Of a stretch of 7,226 bases of DNA, positions 6,740 to 7,226 are shown one piece after another (position 1 is the stretch's first letter; the number at the start of each line of letters is the position of its first letter). The translations under genes and the position numbers were made by a program. The notes below the pieces were generated by a model, which saw nothing but the letters and a program-made list of their open reading frames with translations, did no database searches and was not told the origin of the DNA. This DNA is from Vulcanimicrobiia bacterium (GTDB lineage Bacteria > Eremiobacterota > Eremiobacteria > Baltobacterales > Baltobacteraceae), in assembly GCA_024281135.1 (NCBI GenBank), contig JAMXLG010000054.1:1-7226 (forward strand), in the 5' to 3' direction.

Positions 6740-7226
6740 AGCTGTATATTTCAAGTGACATGGAAGGCGTCGCAGGTGTCGTGGCCTGGCAACAGGTCGA
6801 CGCGCGCACGCCGCATCCGGAGTATCAGATCTACCGGCGCTACTACACGCAAGAGGTTGCGGCAGCGGTGCGTGGCGCCCGGCGTAGCGGCGCAACGGAA
6901 ACCACGATCAACGATTCTCACGGCCCCATGCGCAATTTCGTCCTCGAGGAATTGCCGCGTGACGCGCGCGTAATTTTCGGCAATCGCAAACCCTATTCGA
7001 TGGTGCAAGACTGCGACGGAAGTTACGCAGGCGCGTTCTTCATCGGCTATCACGGCGGAGCCGGCGAAGCTGACGCGGTGCTGTGTCACACGTACACGCC
7101 TTCGGTGATTTACGAAGCGCGGCTCAACGGAATCGTGTGCAGCGAAGCGACGATCAACGCGGCCGTGCTGGGATACTACGGCGTGCCGCTGCTCTACGTT
7201 ACCGGCGATCGTACGACGGTCGAAGG
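6736..7226 (+). CDS. M55 family D-aminopeptidase (DppA-like), second copy, 3' end cut by window edge
   Basis: The first 163 codons of a second M55 peptidase run off the right edge without a stop. Metal ligands are Asp8 and Glu10 (SSDMEG), His62 (NDSHGPMRN), His106 (GYHGGAG) and Glu137 (NGIVCSEATINAA), with the HTY motif at His118. It aligns with the preceding gene over its whole visible length with only 1-2 residue insertions, yet differs at many positions. The two are therefore an old tandem duplication or two recruited paralogues rather than a recent copy. Its NDSHGPMRN and GYHGGAG loops look closer to the usual family form than those of the first copy. The ATG overlaps the upstream stop by 4 nt and has no Shine-Dalgarno, so translation probably depends on reinitiation. 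It may form homo- or hetero-oligomers with the first copy, which is inference. Confidence 0.93.
   Translation, partial: MKLYISSDMEGVAGVVAWQQVDARTPHPEYQIYRRYYTQEVAAAVRGARRSGATETTINDSHGPMRNFVLEELPRDARVIFGNRKPYSMVQDCDGSYAGAFFIGYHGGAGEADAVLCHTYTPSVIYEARLNGIVCSEATINAAVLGYYGVPLLYVTGDRTTVE

Noticed and set aside
1..7226. Possible CRISPR, tRNA/rRNA, IS element or phage/defence genes
   Set aside because: I read both strands for regular repeats, cloverleaf-type structures, transposase motifs and terminal inverted repeats and saw none. The genes account for nearly all of the sequence and no gap exceeds about 120 bp.

Overview
The window is compact, GC-rich bacterial chromosome carrying seven confident protein genes, one convincing small ORF, very short gaps and several GTG starts. 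No rRNA, tRNA, CRISPR array, insertion sequence or phage gene is visible. The gene content (class II fumarase, SprT-like protein, M55 D-aminopeptidases, amidase, CocE-type hydrolase, TPR protein) and codon use would suit an uncultivated GC-rich lineage such as Eremiobacterota/Vulcanimicrobiota or a relative, but that placement is a low-confidence guess from style rather than from a marker gene.

Layout. Positions 1-3065 hold two minus-strand hydrolase genes. An amidase-signature enzyme (3065-1602) is followed after 61 bp by a CocE/NonD serine hydrolase (1540 to the left edge, 3' end missing). A 119-bp spacer with short inverted repeats separates the amidase from a divergent plus-strand gene for a 49-residue acidic protein (3185-3334). 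That small gene converges on the class II fumarase fumC (4836-3394, minus), and a strong hairpin terminator lies between the two stops. Upstream of fumC, on the same strand, is a SprT-like zinc metalloprotein (5449-4895).

Divergent from the SprT-like gene, across only 37 bp, is a plus-strand operon. It has a membrane-anchored TPR protein (5487-5912) and then two different M55 (DppA-type) zinc D-aminopeptidases (5909-6739 and 6736 to the right edge). Both junctions are 4-nt ATGA overlaps, so the three genes are probably translationally coupled.

Four of the eight genes encode hydrolases of amide, peptide or ester bonds. The window may therefore belong to a region for catabolism of unusual peptides, D-peptides or amides, with fumC and the SprT-like gene as housekeeping genes between. 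No clearly new defence or mobile system is visible. The best candidates for a second look are the small ORF 3185-3334 and the tandem, diverged M55 pair.
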